Source: Io17-Chloro-G2 sp034428715 (GTDB lineage: Bacteria; Chloroflexota; Dehalococcoidia; Lucifugimonadales; UBA3495). Taken from it: DNA of 64,000 nucleotides. Under the pieces are notes generated by a model, which worked only from the letters and a program-made list of their open reading frames with translations, made no database searches and was not told the origin of the DNA. Every line of letters starts with the position of its first letter. Position 1 is the first letter of the stretch. The stretch spans positions 57,605 through 121,604 of the forward strand of contig DAOUHE010000178.1 of assembly GCA_034428715.1 (NCBI GenBank), written 5' to 3'. A program made the position numbers and the translations under genes. Shown here one piece after another: positions 27,524 to 36,055 of the stretch.

Positions 27524-27654
27524 GCTGAAATTGGCGATTCAAGGAAATTGGCAACCGAATTGAAGTTGAAAGGGATCATGGCAAGGTATGATCCCAAAAA
27601 GGTTTATCGACGGATAGTCTAGGAAACCGAGGAGTTTAAGGCTGAGGAGGCCCA

Positions 27655-28671
27655 TTGGCGACGCTGCTGCAAGTAAACGGCCTGAAGACCCATTTCTATA
27701 CATTTGAAGGCACCGTCAAAGCGGTAGACGGTATCACCTACGATCTGGACGAAGGGGAAACGCTTGGCTTGGTGGGTGAAAGCGGTTGTGGAAAAAGCGT
27801 CAGCGCCCTTTCATTGATGCGGTTGATTCCCGACCCGCCAGGAAAAACGATTGAAGGCGAGGTCTTCTTCAACGGAGAAGACCTTCTGAAGATTGATATG
27901 GACGATATGCGCCGCATCCGGGGCGGCAGCATGTCTATGGTGTTCCAGGAGCCAATGACCTCGTTGAACCCGGTTTTGACCATCGAAAAGCAACTAACGG
28001 AAACGTTGCAGTTGCACATGGGCATGGCCTCTCAGGAATCCAAGACGGCCGCCGCGGGTCTGCTGGAAAGGGTTGGGATACCCGATCCGGAGCGCCGGGT
28101 CAAACAATACCCGCACCAGTTCAGCGGCGGAATGCGGCAAAGAGTGATGATCGCCATGGCCCTGAGTTGCAATCCCAAACTGATCATTGCCGACGAGCCG
28201 ACCACCGCCCTGGACGTGACCATTCAGGCCCAGATCTTGGAACTGATGAAATCGTTGACCTCCGAATTCGGCGTGGCCTTGATCGTGATCACCCACAACC
28301 TGGGGGTGGTGGCCAGATACGCCGACCGGGTCAACATTATGTACGCGGGCAAGATAATCGAGCGGGGCTCGGCCCGGGAGATCTACGCCAATCCCCGGCA
28401 CCCATACACCATCGGTTTGCTAAACTCGGTGCCTCGCTTGGACCTGCCCAGACGAGCCAAATTGGAGCCCATCGAGGGTCAACCTCCCGACCTGATCAAC
28501 GTTCCCGATGGATGCGCCTTCCGGGCCCGGTGCCGCTTCGCCATAGACAAGTGCGCGACCGAAACCCCTCCGTTGACCACTCTTACGGAAGGACACTTGA
28601 CAGCTTGTTGGAGGTCTGAAGAATTGGGCGATGCCGCGCTATTGGCGGCGGGCAAGGCAACCAGCGAATAA
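27655..28671 (+). CDS. Oligopeptide/dipeptide ABC transporter ATPase, OppD/DppD type
   Basis: ATP-binding subunit of a peptide-type importer, 338 residues, on the inner face of the membrane. Walker A is GESGCGKS, the Q-loop is VFQEPMTSLNP, the signature is QFSGGMRQR, and Walker B is LIIADEPTTALD. The C-terminal oligopeptide extension has the four-Cys cluster CAFRARCRFAIDKC...C, which in relatives may bind an Fe-S cluster. Start is TTG with GAGGAGG just upstream. It pairs with the OppF-like gene 89 bases downstream. No permease or binding protein gene is present, so the membrane parts must be elsewhere. Confidence 0.93.
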   Translation: MATLLQVNGLKTHFYTFEGTVKAVDGITYDLDEGETLGLVGESGCGKSVSALSLMRLIPDPPGKTIEGEVFFNGEDLLKIDMDDMRRIRGGSMSMVFQEPMTSLNPVLTIEKQLTETLQLHMGMASQESKTAAAGLLERVGIPDPERRVKQYPHQFSGGMRQRVMIAMALSCNPKLIIADEPTTALDVTIQAQILELMKSLTSEFGVALIVITHNLGVVARYADRVNIMYAGKIIERGSAREIYANPRHPYTIGLLNSVPRLDLPRRAKLEPIEGQPPDLINVPDGCAFRARCRFAIDKCATETPPLTTLTEGHLTACWRSEELGDAALLAAGKATSE

Positions 28672-28760
28672 ACCAGCCAACGCCCCGAGGAAGATAAGGG
28701 CTCGCCGTTGACCGATGGCTCGCTAAACAGGCATATCTAGTTGATGGAGATCGGTAAATT

Positions 28761-29804
28761 ATGACGACAATGCCAGATACACAGGCCGCGGGTAGCGCCC
28801 CTGGAGCAGACAGCGACATCATTCTAGATGTCAGAGACCTGAAGATGCACTTCCCGGTGACATCGGGAATTATACTGCAGCGCACCGTGGCCCAGATCAA
28901 GGCGGTGGACGGCATCACCTTCCAAGTGAAACGGGGTGAGACCTTCGGCTTGGTTGGTGAGAGCGGTTGCGGCAAGACCACCACCGGCCGGTGCATACTC
29001 CAGCTATACAAACCCACCGCGGGGCAGATATTCTTCGATGGCGAGGAACTTTCGACCCTGTCTAACCGGCAAATGCGCGCCAAGCGCCGGGAGATGCAGG
29101 TGATATTCCAGGACCCGTACAGTTCTCTCAACCCACGGATGACGGCCGGCAACATCATCGGCGAGCCCCTCATCGTTCACGGATTGGTTGAAAACAAGAC
29201 CGAATACCGTGAGCGGGTAGGCGAACTTTTACAGAACGTGGGATTGAATCCCTACATGGCCGACCGTTTCCCCCACGAGTTTAGCGGCGGACAGCGCCAG
29301 CGTATCGGGGTGGCCCGTGCCTTGTCGGTGAGCCCGAAATTCATCGTGGCCGACGAGCCGGTATCCGCCTTGGATGTGTCGATTCAAGCGCAGATCATCA
29401 ACCTTTTGGAAGAGCTGCAAGAGCAGTTTGGCTTGACGTTCCTTTTCATCGCCCATGACCTGTCGGTGGTGCGCCACATCAGCGACCGGGTTGGGGTAAT
29501 GTACCTGGGTCACTTGGTGGAGTTGGCCGACCGCAATGAGATCTACGTCAATCCTTTGCACCCCTACACCAAAGCCCTACTCTCGGCGGTGCCGATTCCC
29601 GACCCAGTGCTGGACTCCCAACGGGAAAGGGTACTCCTAACCGGCGAGGTGCCCAGCCCATTGAACCCCCCGCCTGGCTGTGTGTTTCATCCACGCTGCC
29701 CCATCGCCATCGACGACTGCAACCAGAATACTCCCGAACTACGGGAAGTGGAGCCGAACCACTGGGCCAGTTGCCTCAGGGTGCCCGGATACGGTTCGTA
29801 CTGA
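28761..29804 (+). CDS. Oligopeptide/dipeptide ABC transporter ATPase, OppF/DppF type
   Basis: Second ATPase of the same importer, 347 residues. Walker A is GESGCGKTTTGR, the Q-loop is IFQDPYSSLNPR, the signature is EFSGGQRQRIGVARAL, and Walker B is FIVADEPVSALD. It also ends in the oligopeptide domain with CVFHPRCPIAIDDC. It forms a heterodimer with the OppD-like subunit in known systems. A strong terminator stands 52 bases after the stop, so the two ATPases seem to form a complete transcript without permeases. Confidence 0.93.
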   Translation: MTTMPDTQAAGSAPGADSDIILDVRDLKMHFPVTSGIILQRTVAQIKAVDGITFQVKRGETFGLVGESGCGKTTTGRCILQLYKPTAGQIFFDGEELSTLSNRQMRAKRREMQVIFQDPYSSLNPRMTAGNIIGEPLIVHGLVENKTEYRERVGELLQNVGLNPYMADRFPHEFSGGQRQRIGVARALSVSPKFIVADEPVSALDVSIQAQIINLLEELQEQFGLTFLFIAHDLSVVRHISDRVGVMYLGHLVELADRNEIYVNPLHPYTKALLSAVPIPDPVLDSQRERVLLTGEVPSPLNPPPGCVFHPRCPIAIDDCNQNTPELREVEPNHWASCLRVPGYGSY

Positions 29805-29856
29805 TCGAATAATTCCGGCCGGGAATACAACAATTCTCAACAATAGACCAAACGTG

Positions 29857-29884
29857 AAAGAGGCGGCAATTTAGCCGCCTCTTT
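29857..29884 (+). terminator. Hairpin terminator after ABC ATPases
   Basis: Perfect 11-bp stem AAAGAGGCGGC/GCCGCCTCTTT with the six-base loop AATTTA. The descending arm ends in CTTT. It is placed between the ABC ATPase pair and lepA. Confidence 0.8.
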
Positions 29885-29961
29885 GCTTGCCCGTGGCATT
29901 TGGTTTTCCGAGCCTCACATCGCCTTGTAGCTGCTTTAGGCCCATGTTACCATTGAATTTA

Positions 29962-31809
29962 ATGAACCCCGAATTTATCCGAAACTTCTGCATCATCGCC
30001 CACATAGACCACGGCAAATCCACCTTGGCCGACCGCTTTCTGGAAATCACCGGTACCGTCCGCTCCCAAGACATGAAGGCCCAGTTCATGGACCAGATGG
30101 AGTTGGAGCGGGAGCGGGGCATCACCATCAAAGGCAAGGCTGTGACCATGAGCCATCGGGCGCCCGATGGAAACGTGTACCAGCTAAACCTCATCGACAC
30201 CCCCGGCCACGTCGATTTCAGCTATGAGGTCTCCAGAGCCCTGGCAGCCTGCGAAGGTGCGCTGTTGGTGGTCGACGCCAGTCAGGGGGTCGAAGCTCAA
30301 ACGATTGCCAATACCCTTTTGGCGTTGCATTACGATCTTGAACTGATCCCAGTGGTCAACAAGATAGATCTTCCCCAGGCCGAGCCTCAAAAAGTGGCGG
30401 CCCAGCTACAACAGATCTTCGGTTTCCATGAAGACGAGATATTGTTCGTTTCCGCTAAGGCCGGCAGCGGCGCCAGGGAACTACTTGACTCGGTGGTAAC
30501 CCGGGTCCCACAGCCCAAGGGAGATCCGGATGCTCCTCTGCGCGCCCTAGTATTCGACTCAGTCTACGACCAATATAAAGGGATAATCGGCCACATTCGC
30601 GTCACCGACGGTTCCATCTCCAAAAATCAGCGCGTTCGTGTCATGTCGTCGTCCCGGGTGGCAGAGATCATGGAAGTGGGCGTCTTTGCCCCGTTTCACA
30701 AGCCAGTGGACGTGCTGTATGCGGGGCAGGTTGGTTACGTCGCTACGGGATTCAAGGACCTGAGCGAGTGTGGCGTGGGGGACACATTCACCGACAACGC
30801 CGGCCCGGCCGCCGAGCCCCTCCCGGGTTACGTTTCGATGAAATCGATGGTTTTCGCGGGGATGTACCCGTCGGACGGCGAAGATTACGGCAGGTTACGG
30901 GCTGCTCTGGACAAGTTGCAGTTGAACGACGCAGCGTTGACAATGGAGCCGGAAAATACCACGGCTTTAGGGTTTGGTTTTCGGTGCGGGTTCCTGGGCC
31001 TGATGCATTTGGAGATCGTTCAGGAACGCCTCGAACGGGAATACGACCTCGACCTGGTCATCACCGCGCCAGGAGTCGGCTATGAGGTGGTACTGACCAA
31101 CGGCGAAACCGTTGTGATTGGCAACCCTTCCAATTTGCCCCCTCCCAATGAGGTTCAAGAGATACATGAACCCATGCTTGATGCCACCATCGTCGCCCCC
31201 GAGAGGTACGTCGGCGCGATCATGGAGCTGATGCACTCCCGCCGCACTGAATTCAAGCGAATGGAATATATCCAGGGCCTTGCCGCGGGTGCGATCGAAG
31301 AAAAAGAGGGAGCCGGCACAACGCGGGTAGTGATGGAATATTCAATGCCCATGGTTGAGTTGCTGGTGGGTTTATTCGACCAATTGAAATCCAGAACTCA
31401 GGGATATGCGTCACTGGATTACACTTTCACGGGGTACAAACGGGCGCAACTGGTCAAAGTGGATATCTTGGTGAACCATCATCCGGTGGAAGCCTTATCA
31501 ATGATCGCCCACAAGGACGTCGCGGAAGCCCAGGGCCGGGCCGTGGTTGCCGGCCTACGGACGGCCATCCCCCGCCAACAGTTTGAAGTGCCGTTACAGG
31601 CAGCCATCGGCAGCCGAATCATCGCCAGGGAGACGGTGAGGGCACTGCGCAAAGACGTTCTGGCCAAATGCTATGGCGGCGACATCACCCGCAAACGTAA
31701 ATTGCTGGAAAAGCAGAAAGAGGGCAAAAAGCGGCTGAAAATGGTGGGCAGGGTGGAGATCCCCCAAGAGGCCTTTCTGACCCTGCTTAAGATGGGTGGA
31801 GACAACTGA
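29962..31809 (+). CDS. lepA: Elongation factor 4 (LepA)
   Basis: Translational GTPase that rebinds stalled or mistranslocated ribosomes. G1 is AHIDHGKST, G3 DTPGHVDF, G4 NKID, and G5 SAK. The LepA C-terminal domain ends with KRKLLEKQKEGKKRLKMVGRVEIPQEAF. The frame is open from 29887, but the family begins a few residues before IRNFCIIAHIDHGKS, so ATG 29962 is chosen. ATG 29944 is a possible alternative with AGG nearby. The length of 615 residues from 29962 fits the family. Confidence 0.96.
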   Translation: MNPEFIRNFCIIAHIDHGKSTLADRFLEITGTVRSQDMKAQFMDQMELERERGITIKGKAVTMSHRAPDGNVYQLNLIDTPGHVDFSYEVSRALAACEGALLVVDASQGVEAQTIANTLLALHYDLELIPVVNKIDLPQAEPQKVAAQLQQIFGFHEDEILFVSAKAGSGARELLDSVVTRVPQPKGDPDAPLRALVFDSVYDQYKGIIGHIRVTDGSISKNQRVRVMSSSRVAEIMEVGVFAPFHKPVDVLYAGQVGYVATGFKDLSECGVGDTFTDNAGPAAEPLPGYVSMKSMVFAGMYPSDGEDYGRLRAALDKLQLNDAALTMEPENTTALGFGFRCGFLGLMHLEIVQERLEREYDLDLVITAPGVGYEVVLTNGETVVIGNPSNLPPPNEVQEIHEPMLDATIVAPERYVGAIMELMHSRRTEFKRMEYIQGLAAGAIEEKEGAGTTRVVMEYSMPMVELLVGLFDQLKSRTQGYASLDYTFTGYKRAQLVKVDILVNHHPVEALSMIAHKDVAEAQGRAVVAGLRTAIPRQQFEVPLQAAIGSRIIARETVRALRKDVLAKCYGGDITRKRKLLEKQKEGKKRLKMVGRVEIPQEAFLTLLKMGGDN

Positions 31810-31864
31810 CGGTTTTTGTCCCTAATTAAAAGGCTGGAACGCTACGGTAATCTGACCTAGCCGC

Positions 31865-32356
31865 TTAAACGCCCAGGGAATCCCTCAGTTCCTGTAGTTG
31901 CTCGAAGTGCGCCGCCCAGTGGCCGCTAATACCCCTTTCTAGAATTTCTCCCGCCGTGCGTTCGTCATCGCTCCCCCGGCTAATGTTGTGTACCATGGCC
32001 CGCTTCTCGGTCAAGTCTTGGACGCTTGCGGCGGACAGCGTTTCGCTCAACCTGGAGAAAAACTCGTCGATATCTTTGAGCACCCGTTCTAGGTCAAATT
32101 CCTGCCGTTCCGGGGTAACGTTGTCCAGGTCGGCCCAAAGGTCATATTCGGTCAGGCCACCGGAAATGATGCCTTCCACCACCGAGGCAAGTCCCCCCGG
32201 CGGGGGGTCCAGCAGGTGGTAGACAACCTGGCGAGCAGACCAGACCGACGGGTCTGGTTTCCAATCCAGGCAATAGTCCATGCCCTCCAGTGATTGGAGC
32301 AGCCTTTCCCGCGCATCGCGGATGGCCGTAAAATGGGGCTCTAATCTCGAATCCAA
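31865..32356 (-). CDS. DinB-like domain protein
   Basis: Four-helix-bundle protein of 163 residues resembling the DinB/YfiT superfamily. These are metal-binding proteins, some of which are thiol-dependent transferases. Features are the first helix with ARERLLQSLEGMDYCLDWKP, WSARQVVYHLLD with the usual conserved His, and ISGHWAAHFEQLQELR with the second His pair. The start appears to be TTG; the Shine-Dalgarno is weak. The gene converges with lepA and lies 28 bases downstream of a membrane protein gene on the same strand. Biochemical role unknown. Confidence 0.72.
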   Translation of the reverse strand: MDSRLEPHFTAIRDARERLLQSLEGMDYCLDWKPDPSVWSARQVVYHLLDPPPGGLASVVEGIISGGLTEYDLWADLDNVTPERQEFDLERVLKDIDEFFSRLSETLSAASVQDLTEKRAMVHNISRGSDDERTAGEILERGISGHWAAHFEQLQELRDSLGV

Positions 32357-32384
32357 CCCAAGGCTCCCATAACGTCGTTGCCCA

Positions 32385-32855
32385 TCATGCCCCGGGTTTC
32401 AAGACCATCAGCACCAGGATCACTACCGGCAGCAGGGTGGCGATACCGCCCATCATGGCCCAGGTGCGGCTGGCCTTCCGGTAATCGGAGTCGGGTTGGC
32501 CGGCAGTGGCTTGGTCTCGGGCCAGGCGAGTCATGCGTTTTTGTAGCGGCGCCAACCCGATGGCCCAGATGGCGCCGGTGAGGAGCAGCAAGACGAACGA
32601 ACCTCCCAGCCACGGTTCTTGAAAACGTTCCCATCCGGTGATCCCCACCATCCATATGCCGGTGACCAGCAAACCCAGTATGCCGGGCATGGTGAAAGCC
32701 TTATCAGCCAGCTGCAGTGAACGGGACGTTTCGGCCATGAACTCCAGACTGCCCGATCTGTCGGCCCGTACTTTCCAGAAGGCGGCGGTAATGATGTTGC
32801 CCACGAATACCACGGCCGCCAAAATGTGAATCGCAAGAAGTATTCGCAACGTCAT
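32385..32855 (-). CDS. DUF2269-like integral membrane protein
   Basis: Membrane protein of 156 residues with four hydrophobic segments. It starts LRILLAIHILAAVVFVGNIITAAFW, a pattern seen in DUF2269 and CopD-like proteins with a conserved His in the first helix. Further helices contain GILGLLVTGIWMVG, WLGGSFVLLLLTGAIWAIGL and MMGGIATLLPVVILVLMVL. Function unknown. It starts four bases from the end of galU on the same strand and is probably cotranscribed with it. Confidence 0.72.
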   Translation of the reverse strand: MTLRILLAIHILAAVVFVGNIITAAFWKVRADRSGSLEFMAETSRSLQLADKAFTMPGILGLLVTGIWMVGITGWERFQEPWLGGSFVLLLLTGAIWAIGLAPLQKRMTRLARDQATAGQPDSDYRKASRTWAMMGGIATLLPVVILVLMVLKPGA

Positions 32856-32858
32856 CTC

Positions 32859-33737
32859 CTAACCGATATTTTCCAACATGGTTTTCACGGCTTGGCGGGT
32901 GTCCTCTCGGGCTAGGCCGAATTCCAGCGCCGCCCTCAATAATCCCAATGGGGTGCCGCCGTCGAACCTTCGGCCACGGAACTCATAGCAATATAGCTCG
33001 CACGATTCCAACAAAAGCAACATGCCGTCGGTTAGCTGAATCTCCCCCTTGGCGCCTGGCGGGGTGCGCTCCAAACACCCAAAAATCTCCGGCGGCAGCA
33101 GATACCGGCCCACGATGGTCAGATTTGACGGCGCGTCTTCCCTGGCGGGTTTTTCCACCAACCCATGGATCCGGCCAACCCGCTCCGCCACTGAGGCGGC
33201 ATCGACGACACCGTAGTTTTGGACCACGTCCCAGGGCATCGGCTCCACCGCCACCACGCCGCCGCCGTGACGCTGAAAGACTTCCAGCATCTGGGCGATG
33301 GCGCCGGTCGAGTTCTCCGCTATCTCTATGATGTCGTCGGGCAGGATGACCACGAACGGTTCATTCCCCACGGCGTCTTTGGCCATGAGAACGGCGTGGC
33401 CTAAACCAAGGGGGCGCTCCTGGATGACCGCCGAAACCTGGGCCAGGTTGGAAGCGTAGTTGACTTTAGACACTAAATCGGGTGCCCCGGAGGCTAGCAG
33501 ATGTGATTCCAAACTTGGATCGGGTTGAAAGTAGCCGGCGATGGACTCTTTCCCCGGAGACACCACCAGAATGATCTGCTCTATGCCGGCTTGGGAAGCC
33601 TCCTCCACCACGTACTGGAGCATGGGCTTGTCAAGGATGGGCAAAAGTTCCTTGGGCAACGATTTGGTCACCGGCAAGAACCGGGTGCCCAAACCGGCGG
33701 CGGGAATCACTGCCTTGCGTACCTGCGCTTGCGCCAT
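32859..33737 (-). CDS. galU: UTP--glucose-1-phosphate uridylyltransferase
   Basis: Makes UDP-glucose from UTP and glucose-1-phosphate for cell-envelope glycans. The family nucleotide-binding segment is AVIPAAGLGTRFLPVTKSLPKELLP. Other marks are KPMLQYVVEEA, ERPLGLGHAVL and VVILPDD (metal site), and VEKPARED. The open frame runs to 33815, but ATG 33737 has AGGAGG five bases upstream and gives the usual start. Length 292 fits GalU. The SRP RNA lies divergently upstream. Confidence 0.94.
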   Translation of the reverse strand: MAQAQVRKAVIPAAGLGTRFLPVTKSLPKELLPILDKPMLQYVVEEASQAGIEQIILVVSPGKESIAGYFQPDPSLESHLLASGAPDLVSKVNYASNLAQVSAVIQERPLGLGHAVLMAKDAVGNEPFVVILPDDIIEIAENSTGAIAQMLEVFQRHGGGVVAVEPMPWDVVQNYGVVDAASVAERVGRIHGLVEKPAREDAPSNLTIVGRYLLPPEIFGCLERTPPGAKGEIQLTDGMLLLLESCELYCYEFRGRRFDGGTPLGLLRAALEFGLAREDTRQAVKTMLENIG

Positions 33738-33842
33738 AAAGGCCTCCTGGAGTAGAGCAATTCTATCATCTGGACTATAGGCGGACCAACGAACCTTTTT
33801 AAGTAAACGCGGCAAAACCGGTTGAAACGCGCCCCAAGACGT

Positions 33843-33871
33843 TTGACACCTTTGAACCGCTCGCCTAACAT
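33843..33871 (+). promoter_or_regulatory. Sigma-70-type promoter of SRP RNA
   Basis: TTGACA (33843-33848), 17-base spacer, TAACAT (33866-33871). The predicted start at about 33879 coincides with the first base-paired nucleotides of the SRP RNA. Confidence 0.78.
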
Positions 33872-33878
33872 GGATTGT

Positions 33879-34125
33879 GAGGCCGTGCTAGATGGGGAGT
33901 TAGCGGTGCCCTGTACTCGCAATCCGCTATAGCGAGGTTGAATTCCTCCCCCAGGCATGGCGAACGGGCCTATATCCAAAGGCTTCGATGTTGAAGGCCG
34001 GGTCCCACGCGGCGTAGACCTGTGAACCCCGCCAGGTCCGAGAGGAAGCAACGGTAAACAGGACCCTGCGGGTGCCGTGGGAGTGCCTGGCCGGAGTCGA
34101 GGCCGAGGACACGCTCGGTGGCCAC
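33879..34125 (+). ncRNA. ffs: Signal recognition particle RNA, large bacterial type
   Basis: RNA scaffold of the signal recognition particle; binds Ffh and helps target membrane proteins. The 5' part (GCCGTGCTA, GGGGAGTTAGCGGTGCCCTGTA, CGCAATCCGCTATAGCGAGG, GAATTCCTCCC) follows the Alu domain of the Bacillus 6S-like SRP RNA closely. The conserved Ffh-binding stem is at 34034-34062 (AGGTCCGAGAGGAAGCAACGG), with an A-for-G change and a base insertion compared with GGTCCGGAAGGAAGCAGC. GGCCGT at the 5' end can pair with GTGGCC at the 3' end. The 3' border is approximate. Confidence 0.9.
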
Positions 34126-34231
34126 CGTCAAAGGGGGGTGTGCGGTCTCTTTCCAGTACCCCAAACCTCAGAGATCCCCGGCTGCTATCTCACCTGAACT
34201 GCAGGGTCCATCGATTCTCATCAACAACGTT

Positions 34232-35110
34232 TTGCTTTCATCAAAGACACCAAAAACACCGTCCGGGCCACCGTCGGGAAAGTCACGCCGCAAGGCATTG
34301 GGGCAGCATTTCCTGACCAGCGGCGCCATATTGAACCGCATCGTCAAGGCCGCCGAACTAACGGCTGAAGACCTGGTCGTGGAGATTGGGCCGGGTGCAG
34401 GGGCCATGACCGGACTGCTGCTGGAGCAGGCGGGAAGGGTGGTGGCGGTGGAAGTAGACGGCTACCTGGCGAAAATGTTGACGTCCCGCCTGGGGAATCC
34501 TCCGGCATTGACGGTCTTGGAAGCAGACGCCCGTTACGTGGACTTGGTCTCATTGGTTCCCAAAGGCCAAAGTTACAAGGTAGCCGCAAATCTGCCCTAT
34601 TACGCCGCGAACCCTATCGTGAGGCGCTTCCTGGAGGCGGTCCACAAACCCAGCCTGATGGTTTTAACCTTGCAGCAAGAGGTGGCTGAGGCCATGACCG
34701 CCGAACCGGGGAAGATGAACATGCTTTCGGTGGCGGTGCAGTTTTACGCCGAGGCTACGCTGGTGTGCACAGTACCCGCTTCTGCTTTCCGGCCTCCGCC
34801 CAAGGTAACCTCCGCGGTGGTCCAATTGGTTTTGCGCTCCACTCCGGCGGTGGAAGTGGACGATGCCGATGGTTTCTTCGGCCTGGTCCGCGCCGGGTTC
34901 TCCGCCCCGCGTAAGAAGTTACGGAACTCGTTGGGTCATGGATTGGCATTGAGCGGTGCTGCCGCCGACGGTTTGCTGGCCCAAGCTGAAGTGGATGGTC
35001 ATCGAAGGCCCGCGACCTTGTCGCTGGCTGAGTGGGCTGATTTATACCGGGCGTGGAGCGCCTATCCATTGATGGAAGATCCCAGGCGAGACGCCAAGGA
35101 AACCGGTTGA
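34232..35110 (+). CDS. rsmA: 16S rRNA dimethyladenosine transferase
   Basis: Dimethylates two adjacent adenosines near the 3' end of 16S rRNA during 30S maturation. The N-terminus has RRKALGQHFLTSGAIL, then the SAM site VVEIGPGAGAMTG, the acidic loop VLEADARYVD, the catalytic NLPYYAANPIV, and the C-terminal substrate segment VPASAFRPPPKVTSAVV. The frame is open from GTG 34118, but that start overlaps the SRP RNA end. TTG 34232 gives 292 residues and an ordinary leader, though neither site has a good Shine-Dalgarno. It is followed by ispE. Confidence 0.93.
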   Translation: MLSSKTPKTPSGPPSGKSRRKALGQHFLTSGAILNRIVKAAELTAEDLVVEIGPGAGAMTGLLLEQAGRVVAVEVDGYLAKMLTSRLGNPPALTVLEADARYVDLVSLVPKGQSYKVAANLPYYAANPIVRRFLEAVHKPSLMVLTLQQEVAEAMTAEPGKMNMLSVAVQFYAEATLVCTVPASAFRPPPKVTSAVVQLVLRSTPAVEVDDADGFFGLVRAGFSAPRKKLRNSLGHGLALSGAAADGLLAQAEVDGHRRPATLSLAEWADLYRAWSAYPLMEDPRRDAKETG

Positions 35111-35142
35111 TTCTGGGTGATGGACCGCCGCCGGTTTAGATT

Positions 35143-36009
35143 TTGGAAGTGACAGCAAGGGCCAAGATCAATCTGACGCTGGAAGTGCTGGGCCGCCGCG
35201 GCGATGGCTACCACGAAGTGAAAACCATCTTGCAAACGGTGGACCTGTCCGACCGGTTGGCGATCGAGCCATCTTCCGATCTGAAGGTGGAATGTGACCA
35301 GGCGGAAATCAACGGCGAGGATAATCTGGTATGGTCGGCTGCTATCGCTTTGGCCCACCGGTGCGGGATTGCTCCCCGAGCGCGAATCGTTATTCATAAA
35401 GGTATCCCGGTTAGCATGGGGTTGGGCGGGGGCAGCAGCGACGCGGCTGCCGCGTTGGTTGCCCTCAACCAGCTATGGCAGCTTGGCCTGAGTGGCGGGC
35501 AACTGGCCGAGACCGCGGCTGAGATCGGCTCCGACGTATCCTTTTTCCTGACAGGTGGAACGGCGTTGGGTGAGGGCAGGGGTGAGCTAATCACCCAGTT
35601 GCCCGGCCTGCCGTCGATTCCGGTGACGCTGATCTGCCCCAACGTTGCCCTGCCGCGAAAGACGGCCGCTATGTATTCTTTATTGAATTCCGCCCAATTT
35701 AGCGACGGAGGCTCTACCGACAACTTCGCGCGAATCCTGTTGGAGGGCCGGTTCGTATTAAAGTCCATAGGAGAGCTAACATTTAATGTGTTTGAACAGG
35801 TGGCGGATCAGGCGCTGCCGGAGTTGAACCGGATTTGGGGGCGGCTGGAAGGCATCTTTCAAAACCCGTTGCGGTTGGCCGGTTCGGGTCCGGGCATGTT
35901 CAGTCTTCCTTCCAACGAAGACGAGTTCCAACGGGCCGCGAAAGCCTTGCAACCCGATGGAATAGGGGTATACCTTGTACACACCACGGGTGTTCGATCA
36001 ATCGGTTGA
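35143..36009 (+). CDS. ispE: 4-diphosphocytidyl-2-C-methyl-D-erythritol kinase
   Basis: GHMP kinase of the non-mevalonate isoprenoid pathway. It phosphorylates CDP-methylerythritol. The N-terminal segment VTARAKINLTLEVLGRRGDGYHEV carries the substrate-binding residues. The ATP loop is PVSMGLGGGSSDAAAA, and the C-terminal motif is LAGSGPGMFSL. Start TTG 35143 (alternative GTG 35149) lacks a clear Shine-Dalgarno, but the N-terminus fits the family. It follows rsmA by 32 bases, a common arrangement in bacteria. Confidence 0.93.
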   Translation: MEVTARAKINLTLEVLGRRGDGYHEVKTILQTVDLSDRLAIEPSSDLKVECDQAEINGEDNLVWSAAIALAHRCGIAPRARIVIHKGIPVSMGLGGGSSDAAAALVALNQLWQLGLSGGQLAETAAEIGSDVSFFLTGGTALGEGRGELITQLPGLPSIPVTLICPNVALPRKTAAMYSLLNSAQFSDGGSTDNFARILLEGRFVLKSIGELTFNVFEQVADQALPELNRIWGRLEGIFQNPLRLAGSGPGMFSLPSNEDEFQRAAKALQPDGIGVYLVHTTGVRSIG

Positions 36010-36055
36010 CGTCACTGGTTGAATCAAACGGCGGAGTCGTTTAAACCTATAGGCT

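Noticed and set aside
34118..34231. N-terminal extension of rsmA from GTG 34118
   Set aside because: It overlaps the 3' end of the SRP RNA and its residues do not match the family; TTG 34232 is more likely.
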